From contig CAJBES010000045.1 in NCBI GenBank assembly GCA_903952145.1, positions 1 to 39,095 of the forward strand: a stretch of 39,095 bases of DNA. The letters run 5' to 3'. The DNA comes from an uncultured Opitutaceae bacterium (lineage in GTDB: Bacteria > Verrucomicrobiota > Verrucomicrobiia > Opitutales > Opitutaceae). A program made the position numbers and the translations under genes. Positions 36,264 to 39,095 of this stretch are shown here, in pieces (position 1 is the first letter of the stretch; the number at the start of each line of letters is the position of its first letter). The notes beneath the pieces are model-generated. The model was not told the DNA's origin and searched no databases. It saw only the letters and a list, made by a program, of their open reading frames with translations.

Positions 36264-37136
36264 ATGGAACCAGCCTATTATCTGCTTGCCGCCATTACCG
36301 CTTCACTGGTGATGGCACAGATCAACCTGCGCCTTGGCTCGCCGGTTGTGGCAATTCTCGAGCGTTGGCTGCGCTGGCTCATCTTTGCCTTTGGGGCGGC
36401 CCACCTCAGCAGTGATTTTCAACTCATCGACCGGCCCTACTGGGCGCTGGTGATGGTGTTTCTGCTGCTATGGTTTTTCGGCGAGACGTTATACAACTGG
36501 CTTGGCATACAGGCGTTGAGCGTCAGTCCGCTCCCGCTTTTCCCGCGCTACGTGTCCAATCCCGGTGGTGAAGAATGGCCTGTGCAGCCGCGCCTGCTGA
36601 AAATCCGCGAGTGGTTGCGCGCACAAGCCTTCAAACCCGTGCAGTCGCTCCGGGCGGAAATTGGCGGTGGCATTTACCTGCGTATGGCGGTCTATCAGGA
36701 TGCTGCGGCGAAATTTCGTGTTCATGTAATCTTTCTGCCCCAGGCCGGCGGAGCCATCGGTGTGTGCTATTCAATTGTTTCCCTTGCTGCCGACGGCAGC
36801 CGTTTTGTAACGGACAATTTCTACATTCCCTTTGCTGGGTTCTATCCCGAGCACTGGTTTGTCGAGAGACTGCCACTGCGCCGGTCGCTGCCGCGCATGC
36901 TCGCGCGCCATCAGGACCGCCTGGTGAGGGAGGAAACGGTGCCATTCGCCACCGAACCGCTGACCGACCTCAATACACAGCAGCACGAACTCGACCAGCT
37001 CAACACCCAACTCGGCTTCCTTAATCCGACCTCGGAGCGAGAGGAATTCGGCAAGATCTCCCAAGCCGGCCGCTATCGCGTCTGGAAGGAAATTTGGATG
37101 CTCAACTACCTCGGCCGCGCCGCGCGGTATCAGTGA
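36264..37136 (+). CDS. Unrecognised membrane protein
   Basis: A 290-residue protein I do not recognise. Three hydrophobic segments lie at the N-terminus (about residues 4-22, 36-52 and 58-80), followed by a soluble part of about 200 residues with mixed beta/alpha character: LRAEIGGGIYLRMAVYQDAAAKFRVHVIFLP, AIGVCYSIVSLAADGSRFVTDNFYIPF and a helical tail rich in charged residues (TEPLTDLNTQQHELDQLNTQ). It has no lipobox or obvious enzyme motif. It sits 92 bases after dnaN on the same strand and before a small membrane protein, and may share the dnaN transcript. The length, start and composition look like a real gene. Confidence 0.7.
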   Translation: MEPAYYLLAAITASLVMAQINLRLGSPVVAILERWLRWLIFAFGAAHLSSDFQLIDRPYWALVMVFLLLWFFGETLYNWLGIQALSVSPLPLFPRYVSNPGGEEWPVQPRLLKIREWLRAQAFKPVQSLRAEIGGGIYLRMAVYQDAAAKFRVHVIFLPQAGGAIGVCYSIVSLAADGSRFVTDNFYIPFAGFYPEHWFVERLPLRRSLPRMLARHQDRLVREETVPFATEPLTDLNTQQHELDQLNTQLGFLNPTSEREEFGKISQAGRYRVWKEIWMLNYLGRAARYQ

Positions 37137-37218
37137 AACGGCGGATAAAAAAACCGCTAATCCGGCCAGCCGCCCGCTTTGGTCTGGTCTCGCGGGGCCG
37201 GACTATTATTGGGGAGGG

Positions 37219-37518
37219 ATGCTGTTGATTGCCGTTACCACCTTGGAGAAGATTCAGAGGCTGCCCGTGCTGTTCTGGCTGAAGGCGGCGCTCGTTATCG
37301 CGGTCTTCATCGCCGGGGTTATCTTGCTCCGCAAACTGGCCGGCATGAACAAGGCCGTCTTGGCCGCTATCTTATTGGTTGTTGGCACAGCCCTCGGCTT
37401 CTCCTGGATCTACGAGCGCAACGAGCCAGCCTGGGCCACTCCCGTGGTCGAAAAGCTGGCCTGGTTTTTCCCGACAAAAAATACCGCGCAGAAGCACATC
37501 GAAGCCTACCGTCAATGA
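37219..37518 (+). CDS. Small membrane protein, unknown
   Basis: About 99 residues with two hydrophobic helices (about 20-40 and 44-65) and a C-terminal tail (YERNEPAWATPVVEKLAWFFPTKNTAQKHIEAYRQ). I do not recognise a family. A purine-rich GGGGAGGG directly touches the ATG at 37219, too close for a normal ribosome site; the CTG at 37222 or TTG at 37225 would give better spacing, so the true start may be two codons later. It lies 82 bases after the previous gene on the same strand. The helices and codon use suggest it is real. Confidence 0.6.
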   Translation: MLLIAVTTLEKIQRLPVLFWLKAALVIAVFIAGVILLRKLAGMNKAVLAAILLVVGTALGFSWIYERNEPAWATPVVEKLAWFFPTKNTAQKHIEAYRQ

Positions 37519-37704
37519 GCCCGCCTTGACTACGCCTGTGGTCAAATGGCCGGCCGGGGCTTTCCCAGCTGGGCGGTTGTAACAGCCGACCGGAACGGCA
37601 GGATGGCAGCAGAAGACTCCTGAACCGGGGGCTAGTGTTCACCTTGCCGGGCAGGGTACAGAGGATTAATCGATGTCAAATTCCAGATATGCTGTAATTA
37701 CGGC

Positions 37705-38453
37705 ATGACCCATCGCAGATGCGAAGCCCCCCTGTTTCTCCGACGCGGCCCGCACCGGCTGGCCGCGATGCTGCACCGGGCCGTTCCCCGCAACCCCCGG
37801 CTTGTGATCTTGGCGCATGGCTTTACCGCCACAAGGCCGAGACCGGCCGGCTCTTTGTGGACACCGCGCGGGCGCTCGCGGACCGCGGCCTCGATGCCCT
37901 GCGCTTCGATTTCATGGGTAGTGGCGATAGTTCGGGGAATTTCAGGGATATGACACCGCTGACCGAGATCGACGATCTGCATGCGGTGCTCAACTGGGCC
38001 CGGCGGCGCGGCTACCGGCGCATCGGCGTGCTGGGTCTGAGTCTCGGTGGCGCGGTTGCCATCTGCACCGTCGCACACCGGCCGGCCGGCGACGTGGCCG
38101 CGTTGTGCACCTGGTCGAGCGTGCCGAGTTTTGCTTCCTGGCGCCGGCAGCCCGATGACGCCGTGCTGGATCCGCAAAACTGCAACCGGGTCAGCCCGCG
38201 CTTTTTCCGGGACCGGCCCAACGTGGATGTGCCGGCGGCCTATGCCATCATCGCCTGCCCCAAGCTGCAGATCCAGGGTGACCACGACCTGCCGGGCTTC
38301 CGGAAGGGGCTCGAATCCAACCTGCGCGCAGCGATGCCGCCCAAGCGTCACGTCATCATCCCCGGCGCCGACCATGTGTTTTCCCGGGCGGACCACCGGC
38401 GCCGGGTTATCCGGCAGACATTAAATTTTTTCGAACGTTGGCTCCTGCGCTGA
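37705..38453 (+). pseudogene. Alpha/beta hydrolase, frameshifted
   Basis: The gene is split between two frames. The first frame (from ATG 37705) reads MTHRRCEAPLFLRRGPHRLA, then NPRLVILAHGFTAT with the oxyanion-hole HG motif. From about 37833 the sequence continues in the other frame as KAETGRLFVDTARALADRGLDALRFDFMGSGDSSGNF. The nucleophile GLSLGG and the C-terminal GDHDLPGF and GADHVFS complete the catalytic triad. One base appears to be missing in ACAAGG near 37832 (the expected reading is T-K-A-E-T). This is either a true disabling mutation or an assembly error; no slippery site suits programmed frameshifting. Restored, it would be a roughly 250-residue serine hydrolase of unknown substrate. 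Confidence 0.8.
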
Positions 38454-38591
38454 GTATTTTGCGGGTATTTTAAGAGCAGAGACGCCAAGCGGGCGCTCTG
38501 GGCGCGGTTTGAAGTGCCCGGAACCTAACACCTGTTTCCGGCGCGATTTTACACAACGCTCAATCGTGCGGGCATAGGACGCACACGAACT

Positions 38592-38619
38592 TTGACGACG
38601 CACCGTTTGCTGGTAGACT
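38592..38619 (+). promoter_or_regulatory. Candidate nadA promoter
   Basis: TTGACG (38592-38597) and TAGACT (38614-38619) with a 16-base spacer. The -10 box is poor (4 of 6). If used, transcription would start around 38626, giving a message almost without a leader before the ATG at 38629. Confidence 0.35.
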
Positions 38620-38628
38620 GACTCTCCC

Positions 38629-39095
38629 ATGGTTTCCAATCGAGCCTCTGTTCCAGAGCCGTCCGCCCTCGACGCCGAGGCCGAGCGGCTCTTACGCGCG
38701 CTCCTGCACGTGGACTGCGAGCCGGGCCGCACCTGGGATTACGCGGGCTGCCGCCGCATCGCGCCCCTCACGCTTGAAATCAACCGGCTCAAACGTGAAA
38801 AGGACGCCGTTATCCTCACCCACTCCTACATCGAACCCGAGATCATCTACGGAGTCGGCGACTTCAAGGGGGATTCCTACTTCCTCAGCCTCAAGGCGCG
38901 CGAATCCAAGGCCAGGATGATCGTCTTCGCCGGCGTCGTCTTCATGGGCGAGACCGCCAAGATTATCTCGCCAGCTGCGATGGTTATCGTGCCTGACCGT
39001 GATTCCGGCTGCTCCTTGGCCGACTCGCTCAACGGCGACCAATTGCGGCGTCTCAAAACCGCTTACCCGGACGCCGCCGTCGTCTGCTACATCAA
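38629..39095 (+). CDS. nadA: Quinolinate synthase, 5' part (cut by window end)
   Basis: The first 155 codons of an open reading frame that runs off the window, so only the N-terminal domain is seen. It shows LEINRLKREKDAVILTHSYI, VGDFKGDSYFLSLKARES, and VFAGVVFMGETAKIISPAAM followed by VPDRDSGCSLADSL; these are hallmark NadA segments, the last holding the first iron-sulfur cysteine. NadA condenses iminoaspartate with dihydroxyacetone phosphate to quinolinate in NAD synthesis, using a [4Fe-4S] cluster. The sequence before the core (MVSNRASVPEPSALDAEAE) suggests the longer NadA form. The ATG at 38629 has no clear Shine-Dalgarno. Confidence 0.93.
   Translation, partial: MVSNRASVPEPSALDAEAERLLRALLHVDCEPGRTWDYAGCRRIAPLTLEINRLKREKDAVILTHSYIEPEIIYGVGDFKGDSYFLSLKARESKARMIVFAGVVFMGETAKIISPAAMVIVPDRDSGCSLADSLNGDQLRRLKTAYPDAAVVCYI

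Noticed and set aside
37800-37860. Programmed -1 frameshifting in the hydrolase
   Set aside because: There is no X-XXY-YYZ slippery heptamer at the junction; a mutation or assembly error explains the split better.

Overview
This 39 kb window is GC-rich, gene-dense bacterial chromosome. It looks like Verrucomicrobiota, probably the Opitutaceae. That placement is inferred from gene content: several divergent URO-D-like paralogues next to glycosidase-like beta-propellers, a pssA preceded by a RelE-like gene, and few clear Shine-Dalgarno sequences. No rRNA, tRNA, CRISPR array, integrase or transposase was found. Nothing suggests a mobile island.

Layout. 0.2-5.6 kb: an MFS exporter, a cytosolic GH2 glycosidase with a divergent AraC-type regulator, and NADP-type glutamate dehydrogenase. 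5.7-10.4 kb: glycyl-tRNA synthetase, a DUF1643 protein, a DUF2721 membrane protein, and an unusual membrane protein with a PqqD-like N-terminus, a degenerate M50-like core and two cyclic-nucleotide-binding domains. 10.5-12.9 kb: URO-D-like protein A, divergent from a GH43-type beta-propeller. 13.2-19.5 kb: nitronate monooxygenase, a full-length pyruvate carboxylase and URO-D-like protein B. 19.8-26.8 kb, all on the plus strand: S9 peptidase, haem-binding protein, Gfo/Idh/MocA oxidoreductase, DUF2007, a DUF2959 lipoprotein and a CorC/HlyC-type transporter. 26.8-29.1 kb: a secreted beta-propeller glycosidase-like protein followed by URO-D-like protein C. 29.3-32.8 kb: an AmpG-like permease convergent with an AmpD-like lipoprotein amidase, then threonine ammonia-lyase. 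32.9-39.1 kb: an EF-hand protein, RelE-like protein, pssA, dnaN (with a near-consensus promoter), two unrecognised membrane proteins, a frameshifted alpha/beta hydrolase and the 5' part of nadA.

Two themes join the genes. The first is carbohydrate scavenging: GH2 with AraC, two beta-propeller/URO-D pairs, and the Gfo/Idh oxidoreductase. The second is cell-wall recycling: AmpG with the amidase. The rest is core metabolism and information processing (gdhA, glyS, pyc, ilvA, pssA, dnaN, nadA). No complete new defence or biosynthetic system is visible. The best leads are the apparent pseudo-M50/cNMP-binding protein, the repeated URO-D/beta-propeller pairing with differing metal-site states, and the RelE-like protein without an antitoxin directly upstream of pssA.
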